From positions 1-40,813 of the forward strand of contig CAMDLI010000009.1 in NCBI GenBank assembly GCA_945901615.1: DNA of 40,813 bases, given 5' to 3'. Made by a program: the position numbers and the translations under genes. Shown piece after piece: positions 8,914 to 16,870 of this stretch (its first letter is position 1; each line of letters begins with the position of its first letter). Source of the stretch: Spirosoma fluviale (GTDB lineage: Bacteria; Bacteroidota; Bacteroidia; Cytophagales; Cyclobacteriaceae). A model generated the notes under the pieces. It was not told the origin of the DNA, ran no database searches, and worked only from the letters and a program-made list of their open reading frames with translations.

Positions 8914-10242
8914 TTGGAAATTACAGTAGACAAGCACACCGCAAATCAAGCTTCTATTAAAATTAAGCTTATTGAGGCAGATTATCAACCTAAGGTTGAT
9001 TCTAAACTTAAAGACTACGCCAAAAAAGCAGTAATCCGAGGCTTTCGCCCAGGAAAAGCTCCTGTAACCATGGTAAAAAACATGTATGGCGTATCTCTAC
9101 TCGTAGAAGAGATAAATACCATACTGGGTGAATCACTTAACAATTTCCTGAAAGAACAAAGTTTTAGGGTTTTGGGTGAACCGCTACCAGTAGAAAAAAC
9201 AGAAAATTCAATCGACTGGAAAAATCAAAAAGATTTCGATTTCGAATATAAAATCGGTTTTATTGAATCTGTCCAGGTTCAACTTGACCAAAAGGTCAAG
9301 GGTACAAAGTATAGTATCAAAGTTGATCAAAAATTGATTGATGAAACCATCGAAAACCTTACCTCCCAGTACGGAGAGAGCACTAATCCAGAGGTTTCTG
9401 AAGCTTCAGATTTTATCTACGGGGATTTGAAATCAGATGAAACTGATTTTTCAAAAACACTCTCTCTCGATACCGCGAAACTTTCTAAAAAGTTAGCTGG
9501 AAAGTTTGTAGGCTTAAGCAAAGATGTTGTAGTAGCCTTTAATGCCAAGGATCTTAAAAAAGACGAATGTACTGCAGGCTTTGGACTATCAGATGAAGAA
9601 GGATATGCGGCCACGGGTAGCTACAGCTTTGTTGTAAAAAATATCAACAGAAAAGCCAAGGCTGAACTCAATCAAGAATTCTTCGATAAAATCTTTGGCC
9701 CGGATCAAGTAAAATCCAAAAAGGAGTTTGAAGAAAAAGTAAGAGAAACGCTTCAGGGCAGTTACGACAAAGAATCTAAGGTCTTCACAGAAGAAGAGCT
9801 TAAGAAATTGATCGTCGATACCACAAACCTATCACTTCCTGACGCCTTCCTAAAAGAGTGGTTGGTCAAAGCAAACGAAGGGAAAGTTACCGAATCTGAG
9901 GTAGAATCAGATTATCCAATCTATGCTAAGCAACTTTCTTGGTCTTTAATTTCCAACCAAGTGGCTAAAGATCATTCAATTCAGGCTGAGCATGCAGATG
10001 TGATTGAGAAAACAAAGGAAATGGTTCGTGAGCAATTTGCTTCGTCAGGATTAGGAGCACAATTGGAATCTAGCATGGACCTGTTTGTAGACAACTACCT
10101 CAAGGGCAATGAGGGTCAAAATTACATGAATATGATGACCTCTGTGCAAAATGAGAAAGTGCTTACCTTTATTCAAGAAAAAATAAAGATGACAGACAAA
10201 AATTTATCGATTGACGAATTCAAGGAACTTTTGGACAAGTAA
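8914..10242 (+). CDS. tig: Trigger factor (ribosome-associated chaperone)
   Basis: Trigger factor binds at the ribosome exit tunnel and shields nascent chains. The 442-residue protein has the ribosome-docking signature 'RGFRPGKAP' at about 43-51, a divergent middle PPIase-like region and a helical C-terminal arm domain rich in charged residues. It starts with TTG (8914-8916): 'MEITVDKHTANQASIKIKL' is the usual beginning of Bacteroidota Tig, no in-frame ATG or GTG lies just upstream, and the next ATG (after the docking signature) would delete that signature. It is followed by a terminator, then clpP and clpX, a common chaperone/protease gene order. Confidence 0.95.
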   Translation: MEITVDKHTANQASIKIKLIEADYQPKVDSKLKDYAKKAVIRGFRPGKAPVTMVKNMYGVSLLVEEINTILGESLNNFLKEQSFRVLGEPLPVEKTENSIDWKNQKDFDFEYKIGFIESVQVQLDQKVKGTKYSIKVDQKLIDETIENLTSQYGESTNPEVSEASDFIYGDLKSDETDFSKTLSLDTAKLSKKLAGKFVGLSKDVVVAFNAKDLKKDECTAGFGLSDEEGYAATGSYSFVVKNINRKAKAELNQEFFDKIFGPDQVKSKKEFEEKVRETLQGSYDKESKVFTEEELKKLIVDTTNLSLPDAFLKEWLVKANEGKVTESEVESDYPIYAKQLSWSLISNQVAKDHSIQAEHADVIEKTKEMVREQFASSGLGAQLESSMDLFVDNYLKGNEGQNYMNMMTSVQNEKVLTFIQEKIKMTDKNLSIDEFKELLDK

Positions 10243-10262
10243 TCGAATTATGAACTATATTG

Positions 10263-10290
10263 AAAAGTCCTTTTTTAAAGGACTTTTTTA
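10263..10290 (+). terminator. Terminator between tig and clpP
   Basis: An 11-bp stem, AAAAGTCCTTT (10263-10273) with AAAGGACTTTT (10277-10287), has a 3-nt loop and runs into TTTA. The T-run continues into TAGTTTTG (10289-10296), a match to the TAnnTTTG -7 box that could start clpPX transcription. The nearest TTG is 26 nt further upstream, so that promoter is uncertain. Confidence 0.75.
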
Positions 10291-10318
10291 GTTTTGTCTC
10301 CTAGAAAAAACCAAAGAC

Positions 10319-10993
10319 ATGATCAACAAGGAAGAATTTAGAAAATATGCCATTCACAACCAAGGTGTTAGTGGTACGGCATTTGACCAGTACACCACCC
10401 AAATTGAAAATATGACCCGCTCTGTGATTGAAGAGCGTCCACAGAATTTTAGAGAAATCGATGTGTTTTCTCGATTAATCATGGATCGAATTATTTTTCT
10501 AGGAACTGGCGTTGACGACCATATTGCCAATATAATCGTCGCTCAGCTGCTTTTTTTAGAATCAGTAGACTCCAAAAAAGATGTGCTTCTTTACATCAAT
10601 AGCCCAGGTGGCTCTGTGACTGCCGGCCTTGGGATTTACGACACCATGCAATACATTGGACCAGATGTGGCTACGATTTGTACGGGCATTGCTGCTTCAA
10701 TGGGTGCTGTACTGTTGGCGGGTGGCGCAAAGGACAAACGCTCAGCATTGAAGCATGCGCGTGTGATGATCCACCAGCCCTCAGGCGGAATGCAAGGCCA
10801 ATCTACGGACATGGAAATCTCTTTGAAACTGATTCTAGCCATGCGCCAAGAGCTCTATCAAATCTTAGCCAACCATACCGGTAAATCTTTTGAAGAAATT
10901 GAAAAAGATTCGGATCGCGATTACTGGTTGAGAGCTCCAGAAGCAAAAGAATACGGATTAATTGATGAGGTACTCATTAAAAAATCTACCTAA
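10319..10993 (+). CDS. clpP: ATP-dependent Clp protease proteolytic subunit
   Basis: ClpP is the serine peptidase barrel that degrades proteins unfolded by ClpX or ClpA/C. The catalytic triad is visible as S127 ('[11 protein letters not shown]'), H152 ('MIHQPSGG') and D201 ('SDRDYWL'), each offset by exactly 30 from E. coli S97/H122/D171. The 224-residue length includes a longer N-terminal propeptide-like segment. The stop TAA shares its last base with the clpX ATG (TAATG), indicating translational coupling. Confidence 0.98.
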   Translation: MINKEEFRKYAIHNQGVSGTAFDQYTTQIENMTRSVIEERPQNFREIDVFSRLIMDRIIFLGTGVDDHIANIIVAQLLFLESVDSKKDVLLYINSPGGSVTAGLGIYDTMQYIGPDVATICTGIAASMGAVLLAGGAKDKRSALKHARVMIHQPSGGMQGQSTDMEISLKLILAMRQELYQILANHTGKSFEEIEKDSDRDYWLRAPEAKEYGLIDEVLIKKST

Positions 10994-12216
10994 TGGCTCA
11001 ATCCACCTGTTCCTTCTGCGGTAGAAATAAAAAAGATGTAGATGTATTGGTGGCAGGCATCTCTGCTCACATCTGTAACTTCTGCATTGAACAAGCCTTT
11101 GAAATTGTTGGAGAGGACAAGAAGAACAAGAAATCTAGTTCCAAAATTGCCGTAAAACTCAAAAAACCAAAGGAACTCACCGAATACCTAGATCACTACG
11201 TGATTGGGCAAGAAGATGCCAAAAAAGTGCTTACCGTAGCAGTTTATAACCATTACAAGCGCTTACAGCAAAAACAAGAAGTCGATGAGGTAACGATTGA
11301 AAAATCAAATATCATCATGGTTGGTGACACCGGAACAGGCAAAACCTACCTAGCCAAAACTTTAGCCAAAATTCTAGAAGTTCCTTTTTGCATAGCAGAT
11401 GCCACCGTACTCACGGAAGCAGGCTACGTAGGTGAAGATGTGGAAAGCATTCTAACCCGATTACTTCAAGCAGCGGACTATAAGGTAGAGGAAGCTGAAA
11501 GAGGGATTGTCTACATTGACGAATTGGATAAAATTGCACGTAAATCTGATAATCCATCCATCACGCGTGATGTCAGCGGCGAAGGAGTACAGCAAGCGCT
11601 TTTGAAGCTTCTAGAAGGCACGGTAGTGAACGTTCCTCCACAAGGTGGGCGGAAGCATCCGGATCAAAAGATGATCGCGGTAAATACTGAAAACATCCTA
11701 TTCATCTGCGGAGGGGCCTTTGATGGAATCGTAAGACACATCGGAAAGCGCCTCCATACGCAGCCCATGGGCTTCAGCTCTTCGGCTACAAGTATGACGG
11801 CGGATCGTGACAACTTACTTCAGTACGTCACTGCGCAAGACCTCAAGGCTTTTGGACTTATTCCTGAATTGATTGGTAGACTTCCTGTGCTCACGCATTT
11901 GGATCCCTTACATAAAAATACCCTCAAGCGTATCCTTACGGAACCCAAAAATGCACTAGTGAAGCAATACGCTAAATTGATGGCTATGGAGGGTGTTGCC
12001 TTAACCTTTGAGGAAGGGGCTTTGGATTTTATTGTAGATAAAGCGGTGGAATACAACCTAGGTGCTCGCGGACTTCGGTCGATTTGTGAGGCCATCGTCA
12101 CAGACGCCATGTACGACATCCCTTCCGATAGCAGTATCACCGATTTAAACATCGATGAAGCCTACGCCAGGTCCAAATTTGAGACCTCCAAATTCAAGCA
12201 ATTGCAGGTAGCTTAA
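10993..12216 (+). CDS. clpX: ATP-dependent Clp protease ATP-binding subunit
   Basis: ClpX is the AAA+ unfoldase that feeds substrates to ClpP. The 407-residue protein has an N-terminal zinc-binding domain with C6/C9 and C28/C31, Walker A GDTGTGKT (111-118), Walker B 'VYIDELD' (173-179), sensor/arginine motifs ('[12 protein letters not shown]') and the 'LGARGLRSI' small-domain box. The ClpP-docking loop reads MGF within 'QPMGFSS', where E. coli has IGF. Its start overlaps the clpP stop by one base and a strong terminator follows. Confidence 0.98.
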   Translation: MAQSTCSFCGRNKKDVDVLVAGISAHICNFCIEQAFEIVGEDKKNKKSSSKIAVKLKKPKELTEYLDHYVIGQEDAKKVLTVAVYNHYKRLQQKQEVDEVTIEKSNIIMVGDTGTGKTYLAKTLAKILEVPFCIADATVLTEAGYVGEDVESILTRLLQAADYKVEEAERGIVYIDELDKIARKSDNPSITRDVSGEGVQQALLKLLEGTVVNVPPQGGRKHPDQKMIAVNTENILFICGGAFDGIVRHIGKRLHTQPMGFSSSATSMTADRDNLLQYVTAQDLKAFGLIPELIGRLPVLTHLDPLHKNTLKRILTEPKNALVKQYAKLMAMEGVALTFEEGALDFIVDKAVEYNLGARGLRSICEAIVTDAMYDIPSDSSITDLNIDEAYARSKFETSKFKQLQVA

Positions 12217-12221
12217 ATCTC

Positions 12222-12257
12222 AAACCCCGATCGAATCGGGGTTTATTTTTTTTTTTT
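12222..12257 (+). terminator. Terminator after clpX
   Basis: A perfect 10-bp stem, AAACCCCGAT (12222-12231) with ATCGGGGTTT (12235-12244), has a CGA loop. It is followed by A and a run of 12 T. The lpxB stop codon on the other strand (TAA, 12258-12256) lies inside this tract. Confidence 0.93.
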
Positions 12258-13365
12258 AGAAAGGTTCAGCTCCCAGAATCAATTGAGCAGTTTGCTGAGA
12301 AGCAGATTCCTCCCCTATTTTTGATCGAATTAGGGCATATCCTTCAAATACCTCCTTCCGATAAGCCAAATCTGACAGCAAGCGATTTAGTTCCTCGCGA
12401 AGATTGATCGATGAAAAATCATCTTGGATCAGCTCACGGACTACCTGATGATCTGCAATCAAGTTGGGTAAGGAAATATAAGGCACTCGGATCAGTCGCT
12501 TAGCAATCTGATAAGAAATCCAAGAAGCACGATAGACGACCACCTGAGGTACATTAAAAAGGGCCGTTTCAAGAGTCGCTGTCCCAGAAGTCACCACAGC
12601 AGCAGTAGCATGGGAAAGTAGGTCGTAGGTCTGATTGTAAATCACCCGAATACCTTGCGCCAAAGCGAGTTCGTACACAGAAGCTGGCAAGCTATCGACC
12701 CCAGCGACTACAAACTGTACCTGGGGAAACTCTTTGACGAGGGCAATCATCTTTGCCAACATCCCCGTTACCTCTTGTGTTCTGCTGCCTGGAAGTAGCG
12801 CGACGATAGGCTGAAAGGACAATTCATTTTTCTGATAGAAAAAATCATGGCCCTTGAATTTTTTGATTTCATCCAGCAGTGGATTGCCTACATAGTGGAC
12901 GTTCATCTCAAATTTTTCGAAAAAAGCAGGTTCAAAAGGCAGAATAGAATAGATCTTGTCTGTGCTTTCTTTGAGGGCATAGGCTCTATTTTGATTCCAG
13001 GCCCAGACTTTTGGTGAAATATAGTAATGGACAGGAATCCCCAATTTCTTAGCGTAGGAAGCCATTTTCATGTTAAACCCCCCAAAATCAACCAGAACGA
13101 GGGCATCTGGTCGATAGCTGATTAAGTCTTTCTTGATCCAGCGGAGGTACTTCAATACCTTTCGGAAGCCAAAAATAACCTCAATAAAACCCATCAAAGC
13201 CACATCCTGATAGTCTAAGGCAAGCTCCACTCCCGCTTCCTTGGAATAGCTCCCGCCCATTCCTCGAAATTGAATCTTGGTATCAAGCTCTTTCAGTGCA
13301 AGCACCAAATTGGAGGCATGCATATCGCCTGATCGTTCTCCGGAAATGATGTAGATTTTTTTCAC
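12256..13365 (-). CDS. lpxB: Lipid-A-disaccharide synthase
   Basis: LpxB condenses UDP-2,3-diacylglucosamine with lipid X to form the lipid A disaccharide at the inner membrane. The 369-residue protein has the family's N-terminal 'SGERSGD' (8-14), 'RGMGG', 'VLVDFGGFNMKMA', 'YYISPKVWAWN' and 'LLPGSRTQEV', and the C-terminal 'TSGTATLETALF' region of GT19 enzymes. It is convergent with clpX. A hairpin (13392-13413) separates it from the upstream pterin-synthase gene, so it probably has its own promoter. Confidence 0.96.
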   Translation of the reverse strand: MKKIYIISGERSGDMHASNLVLALKELDTKIQFRGMGGSYSKEAGVELALDYQDVALMGFIEVIFGFRKVLKYLRWIKKDLISYRPDALVLVDFGGFNMKMASYAKKLGIPVHYYISPKVWAWNQNRAYALKESTDKIYSILPFEPAFFEKFEMNVHYVGNPLLDEIKKFKGHDFFYQKNELSFQPIVALLPGSRTQEVTGMLAKMIALVKEFPQVQFVVAGVDSLPASVYELALAQGIRVIYNQTYDLLSHATAAVVTSGTATLETALFNVPQVVVYRASWISYQIAKRLIRVPYISLPNLIADHQVVRELIQDDFSSINLREELNRLLSDLAYRKEVFEGYALIRSKIGEESASQQTAQLILGAEPF

Positions 13366-13382
13366 TGCGCAAGCTATTGAAC

Positions 13383-13413
13383 TAAAAATAAAAGTAGGCT
13401 ATTCGGCCTACTT
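13383..13413 (-). terminator. Terminator after the PTPS-family gene
   Basis: On the minus strand AAGTAGGC/GCCTACTT (13413-13406 with 13399-13392) form an 8-bp stem with a 6-nt loop. It is followed by the U-rich TTATTTTTAG, starting 27 nt past the stop at 13440. Confidence 0.65.
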
Positions 13414-13439
13414 CCCAAAAACTTCTCCTGCAAATAACC

Positions 13440-13859
13440 TTATTCACCCATGTACTCCACAAAGTTTCGCGGCGTCTCGTAAAGCGTTAGTTTGTACAGC
13501 GCTCCTGTAGGGGCAATCTCTTTTACTGCAGGTGCCAAAATCTTCCAGAACTCCATGACTAGCACCTCGCAACTTGCCAACTTCCCGGCCATAAAGTCCA
13601 CGTCAAGATTAAGGTTTTTATGGTCTACCCGGTCAATCACCTGCTTGCGTACCACCTCACTGAGCGACTTAAGGTCTACAACAAAGCCCGTTTCCGGATC
13701 AGGTATGCCCCTTACGGTCACGATCAATTCAAAATTATGGCCATGCCAATTGACATTGGCACAAGGACCGAAAACGGCAAAGTTCTTTTCTTCAGACCAG
13801 TTAGGATTCCAAAGCTTGTGTGCGGCGTTAAAATGTTCCTTTCGGGAAACGTAAATCAT
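13440..13859 (-). CDS. 6-pyruvoyl-tetrahydropterin synthase / QueD family protein (PTPS-II-type motif)
   Basis: This small 139-residue T-fold enzyme acts on dihydroneopterin triphosphate. Zinc ligands are H14 ('HFNAAHKL'), H39 and H41 (HGH). The catalytic cysteine is C33. A 'VDHKNLN' aspartate-histidine pair and a C-terminal substrate glutamate ('YETPRN') are present. The cysteine-to-histidine spacing is C-x5-HGH. In the COG0720 literature, as I recall it, C-x3-HGH marks QueD (queuosine) and C-x5-HGH marks PTPS-II, which makes 6-pyruvoyl-tetrahydropterin for biopterin. I therefore give no queD symbol. queE is 8.4 kb away in a different operon. Confidence 0.88.
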   Translation of the reverse strand: MIYVSRKEHFNAAHKLWNPNWSEEKNFAVFGPCANVNWHGHNFELIVTVRGIPDPETGFVVDLKSLSEVVRKQVIDRVDHKNLNLDVDFMAGKLASCEVLVMEFWKILAPAVKEIAPTGALYKLTLYETPRNFVEYMGE

Positions 13860-13899
13860 GTCATGAGTGGACTAAGGCACAAAAGTAAAAAAAATAGGT

Positions 13900-14085
13900 G
13901 ATTATCCGCAATGATGCCAATGGTGTAATCTAACAGTTTATGACCGTGGATAATCAGATTGTAACGATCCCGTACGCCGCGGCGCACGGGACAGGTACCT
14001 TCGGATCTAGCCTAGTAGATTAAATGAATTGCAACGCCAGAACTCCGTAGGACTGACCGAATTCCTAACCGCTGGTTTCAACCAG
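13900..14085. repeat. Palindrome-rich, REP-like intergenic element (degenerate)
   Basis: This stretch without a gene holds several nested inverted repeats. GATTATCC (13900-13907) faces GGATAATC (13948-13955). A 22-nt GC-rich near-palindrome lies at 13969-13990, beginning CCCGT and ending ACGGG around CGCCGCGGCG, with one mismatched pair. TCCGTAGGA follows at 14044-14052, and a hairpin CTGGTT/AACCAG spans 14072-14085. The '(C)CCGTAGG(G)' core and the 'taaccgc-ggttt-aacc' ending resemble dispersed intergenic repeats of Bacteroidota often linked to IS200-like REP transposases. That link is recollection, and no transposase is present here. Confidence 0.45.
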
Positions 14086-14088
14086 GGG

Positions 14089-14125
14089 AAAAAAAAGTCT
14101 CCCAAGGCAATCTTGGGAGACTTTT
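14089..14125 (-). terminator. Terminator after the 220-residue secreted protein gene
   Basis: A perfect 14-bp stem, AAAAGTCTCCCAAG (14093-14106) with CTTGGGAGACTTTT (14112-14125), has a 5-nt loop. A run of eight T follows on the minus strand, 18 nt past the stop codon. Confidence 0.92.
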
Positions 14126-14143
14126 GATAAACCTTTGTTCAGG

Positions 14144-14806
14144 TTAGTTCTGGTTCATGTGGCGAATCAAAGTCTGTAGGTCTCCTGATTTTTTGAAATC
14201 GATCCGTTCCGATTTGATAAAGGCCGTGGCTTTAGCTAGGTCAGATCCAAAGATTTGCTGGAGGTCCTTTTCTTTATTTTTCATCAACATCACTTTCTCA
14301 TTCACTACCACAAAGAACTCTTCTTGATCTTGGAAAACTTTGGAGGCCTGCGCTCCATAGGTCGCCGAAGGATCGTCCGTCATGGTCTTGTAGGCATGAT
14401 AGAGCAAGGTATAGGTCCCCTTTTCCACTATCTTCAAAAACCGCTTCGATTTAAGGGTAGGTACCACGTAAGCGCTGGTATATTCGCTTCCACCCGCCTC
14501 TGGAGGGTAGGAAAATCCGGTCACCTTTTCTGGGGTATAAGCAAAAAGCCCTCCTTCCAGTTTATACTCTAAGGTATTGCTATAGGCGTTTAAGGCAATG
14601 GACAATCCTTCCACTTTTTGACCCGTAGCAAGGTAGATGATGCCTTTCTTAAACTCGTCGAAATACGCCGAGCCTTTGACACCAAGAAAAGGATTGGCAG
14701 TAATCGGCATGCCTGTTCCATTGTCACGAAGTAAGGTCATTTGTGCAAAGGAACTCATCGGGAGCAATGACCCGAGAAATAGGGAAAGTGCGAGAATTTT
14801 TTTCAT
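14144..14806 (-). CDS. Secreted protein of unknown function
   Basis: I do not recognise this 220-residue protein. A clear Sec signal peptide (about 1-21, ending SSFAQ) predicts a periplasmic or outer-membrane location; there is no lipobox and no further membrane segment. The mature part is mixed alpha/beta in character, with 'YLATGQKVEGLSIALNAYSNTLEYKLEGG' (described by its ends only: YLATGQK to LEGG) in the middle and a lysine-rich, probably helical C-terminus ('NKEKDLQQIFG'). It is a single-gene unit between the REP-like element with its terminator and the terminator of the SusCD operon. Confidence 0.75.
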   Translation of the reverse strand: MKKILALSLFLGSLLPMSSFAQMTLLRDNGTGMPITANPFLGVKGSAYFDEFKKGIIYLATGQKVEGLSIALNAYSNTLEYKLEGGLFAYTPEKVTGFSYPPEAGGSEYTSAYVVPTLKSKRFLKIVEKGTYTLLYHAYKTMTDDPSATYGAQASKVFQDQEEFFVVVNEKVMLMKNKEKDLQQIFGSDLAKATAFIKSERIDFKKSGDLQTLIRHMNQN

Positions 14807-14816
14807 GGCTGAAAGT

Positions 14817-14848
14817 AAAAAAAAAGGCCGGATAAATCCGGCCTTTTT
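14817..14848 (-). terminator. Terminator of the SusC/SusD operon
   Basis: A 12-bp stem, AAAAAGGCCGGA (14821-14832) with TCCGGCCTTTTT (14837-14848), has a 4-nt loop. A run of T continues on the minus strand, 30 nt past the lipoprotein stop at 14879. Confidence 0.9.
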
Positions 14849-14878
14849 GGAAAAGAAAATAATCGTCTAACTCGAAAA

Positions 14879-15337
14879 TTATCGAGTGATTCGAAGTTGA
14901 ACCTTGTTGTAGTTGGCGCTATTACCTACCTCATCGTTACCTACTAACTGAAGTAACAAGTCAACAGAACCACCGATTCTACCCGTATTCAATACGTTTA
15001 CAGTCAAGGTTCCAAAGCTGGAACCTGCTGGGATAGTCAAGGTGCCTGGGGCGGCGTAATCTCTACCTGCTACTGCAGTGGTACCATCGACTACTACAGA
15101 GTAAGTAATGATTTCGTCAGATGGTCTGTGCTTTCCAACTAAGTTGACACGTAGATTCACCGTTCCAACAGTATTGGCTACCGTGATTCGAGGATATACT
15201 TGACCTGCTACGGGAGCACGTTCTACAGCATCCTGAAATTCAACTACAAGACCTTCCCATACAGGATAGTTCTGCTCAATGCAAGAGGAGAATCCAAGTA
15301 CGAAGGCCAGCGTCAATAAAGAAAATAACTTTTTCAT
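14879..15337 (-). CDS. Surface lipoprotein of the SusC/SusD operon (Calx-beta/DUF4843-like)
   Basis: The 152-residue lipoprotein has a type II signal and lipobox 'GFSSC' with C19 as the lipidated residue. The rest is a single beta-sandwich-like domain. It has the pattern 'TYSVVVDGTTAVAGRDYAAPGTLTIPAGSSFGTLTVNV' (given by its ends TYSVV to LTVNV), typical of Calx-beta/DUF4843-type modules, in which a phrase like 'A-x-x-G-x-D-Y' is followed by 'x-I-P-A-G'. Third genes of this kind in SusCD loci are thought to be surface ligand-binding accessories. It lies 11 nt after susD. The exact domain family is my estimate. Confidence 0.7.
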   Translation of the reverse strand: MKKLFSLLTLAFVLGFSSCIEQNYPVWEGLVVEFQDAVERAPVAGQVYPRITVANTVGTVNLRVNLVGKHRPSDEIITYSVVVDGTTAVAGRDYAAPGTLTIPAGSSFGTLTVNVLNTGRIGGSVDLLLQLVGNDEVGNSANYNKVQLRITR

Positions 15338-15348
15338 AATTTCTGGTT

Positions 15349-16851
15349 TTAGTAGCCTCTGTTTTGTTTAATGTTTGGATTACCATCCACTTCACGCTGT
15401 GGGATTGGAGGCAAAAACTTGAAGTCATCGAATGGTAGGTTTACCGCTGGTGTAGTCTTCACAATGGCTCTTCCATAGCGCTTCAAGTCAAAGAAACGCT
15501 GACCTTCACCAATAAACTCTTTTAATCTTTCCAAAAGAATTTCTTCCAAAAGCGCGTTACCAGCCAAGGTTACTGCAGGCAAACCTCTCAATGCTTTGAA
15601 AGCATTCAATTCGGTAAGTGCAGCAGTTTCATTCTTCAATTGGTAGTTTGCTTCAGCACGGTTCAAGTGCATTTCAGACTTGCGAATCACCGGAACGTTA
15701 TCCGCATAGGCGAAACCAGACTTAGACATAAACTTGGTGTTCTCAATTTGACGACCAGCGCCTCTTACTGTATTACCAGTAGTAAACAATAGCGCTCTTA
15801 CATCTGCATTCCGAGTCACATCCCAGTTGTTGTTGTCTGTCGCAGGATTTCCAATTTGCAATTGAGTCAAACCAAATAAAGCACGAACGCTAGCGTTTGG
15901 AATGAAGTCACCCCAACCCCCTTGGGAGTTTTTGTTGGTTAGGTTCAAAAGCGCAGTGTAGGTAGACTGTAGAGATTCGTTAACCCCGACGGACTCTTCT
16001 GCCAAGGCAAAACGTACCTCAAACATAGACTCTGGGTTCACAGGAGCTCTCCAACCGTTCACGTAAGCTGATCCTGAAAGGACAGTACCTACGCTACTCG
16101 CCAAAGCAAGGCCAGACTCGCTTACTACCTTTGCCCAATCGCCTCTGTATAAGGCTACTCGAGAAAGCAAAGCAGAAGCAGCAGGACCAGAACCATATTG
16201 AACACCTCTACCGTTACCCAACAATCTCTTAGCATCTTCCAAATCTTTGTAGATCTGAGCATATACCTCGTTGATCGTTGATCTTGGGGTTTGGCGGCTT
16301 AAGGCAACACCAGAAGAGATTACCCCTTCAGTTACTACTGGAATACCTCCTTGACCGATGACACCTTGCTCATAAATTGCCGTTGGAATATACGAGTAGA
16401 CTTTTACCAAATCAAAGTAGTACAAGCCTCTGAGGAACTTGGCTTCGCCTTCCCAACGGGCAATCTGGGCTGCAGATGCACCTTCCACTTTGCTGATGCC
16501 ATCCAAAATAAGGTTGGCCTCGTTGATTGCAAAGTAGGCGGTCTGCCAGGTACCGAAATGAGCTCCAGGCTGGTTGTTGTTTTCTCCAATCAAACGACCT
16601 GAGTTGGAGGTTGTTTGTCCAACGTCGGCCAAGGCATCTCCTACTGCAAATAGGTCACGCCCGTAGAGTCTTGCAGATCTCAATTTGGCATATACCGAGT
16701 TGAGGGCTGCGTTCATTGCATCAGGAGTACTCAAGGCACCATCGGCATCAATGGACTGTCTTGGATCTACCTGAAGCAAGCTATCGCAAGAACTTACCAG
16801 CAATGTGCCTGTAAGTGCGAGAGATAAGAAAGCTTTATTAATTAATTTCAT
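15349..16851 (-). CDS. RagB/SusD family nutrient-binding outer-membrane lipoprotein
   Basis: SusD-like proteins are surface lipoproteins that act as a lid over the SusC transporter and capture ligand. The 500-residue product begins 'MKLINKAFLSLALTGT' and has lipobox 'VSSC' with C22. It then shows the family's 'DSLLQVDPRQSI', TPR-like helices and the C-terminal 'FLPPIPQREVDGNPNIKQNRGY'-type ending (LPPIPQREVDGNP). I start at the ATG at 16851, which has AAAGGA 8 nt upstream. The longer frame to 16890 would overlap the SusC stop and put a charged stretch before the signal peptide. It follows susC by 19 nt. The ligand is not evident. Confidence 0.95.
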   Translation of the reverse strand: MKLINKAFLSLALTGTLLVSSCDSLLQVDPRQSIDADGALSTPDAMNAALNSVYAKLRSARLYGRDLFAVGDALADVGQTTSNSGRLIGENNNQPGAHFGTWQTAYFAINEANLILDGISKVEGASAAQIARWEGEAKFLRGLYYFDLVKVYSYIPTAIYEQGVIGQGGIPVVTEGVISSGVALSRQTPRSTINEVYAQIYKDLEDAKRLLGNGRGVQYGSGPAASALLSRVALYRGDWAKVVSESGLALASSVGTVLSGSAYVNGWRAPVNPESMFEVRFALAEESVGVNESLQSTYTALLNLTNKNSQGGWGDFIPNASVRALFGLTQLQIGNPATDNNNWDVTRNADVRALLFTTGNTVRGAGRQIENTKFMSKSGFAYADNVPVIRKSEMHLNRAEANYQLKNETAALTELNAFKALRGLPAVTLAGNALLEEILLERLKEFIGEGQRFFDLKRYGRAIVKTTPAVNLPFDDFKFLPPIPQREVDGNPNIKQNRGY

Positions 16852-16870
16852 AGTTTTTTCCTTTTGGTGA

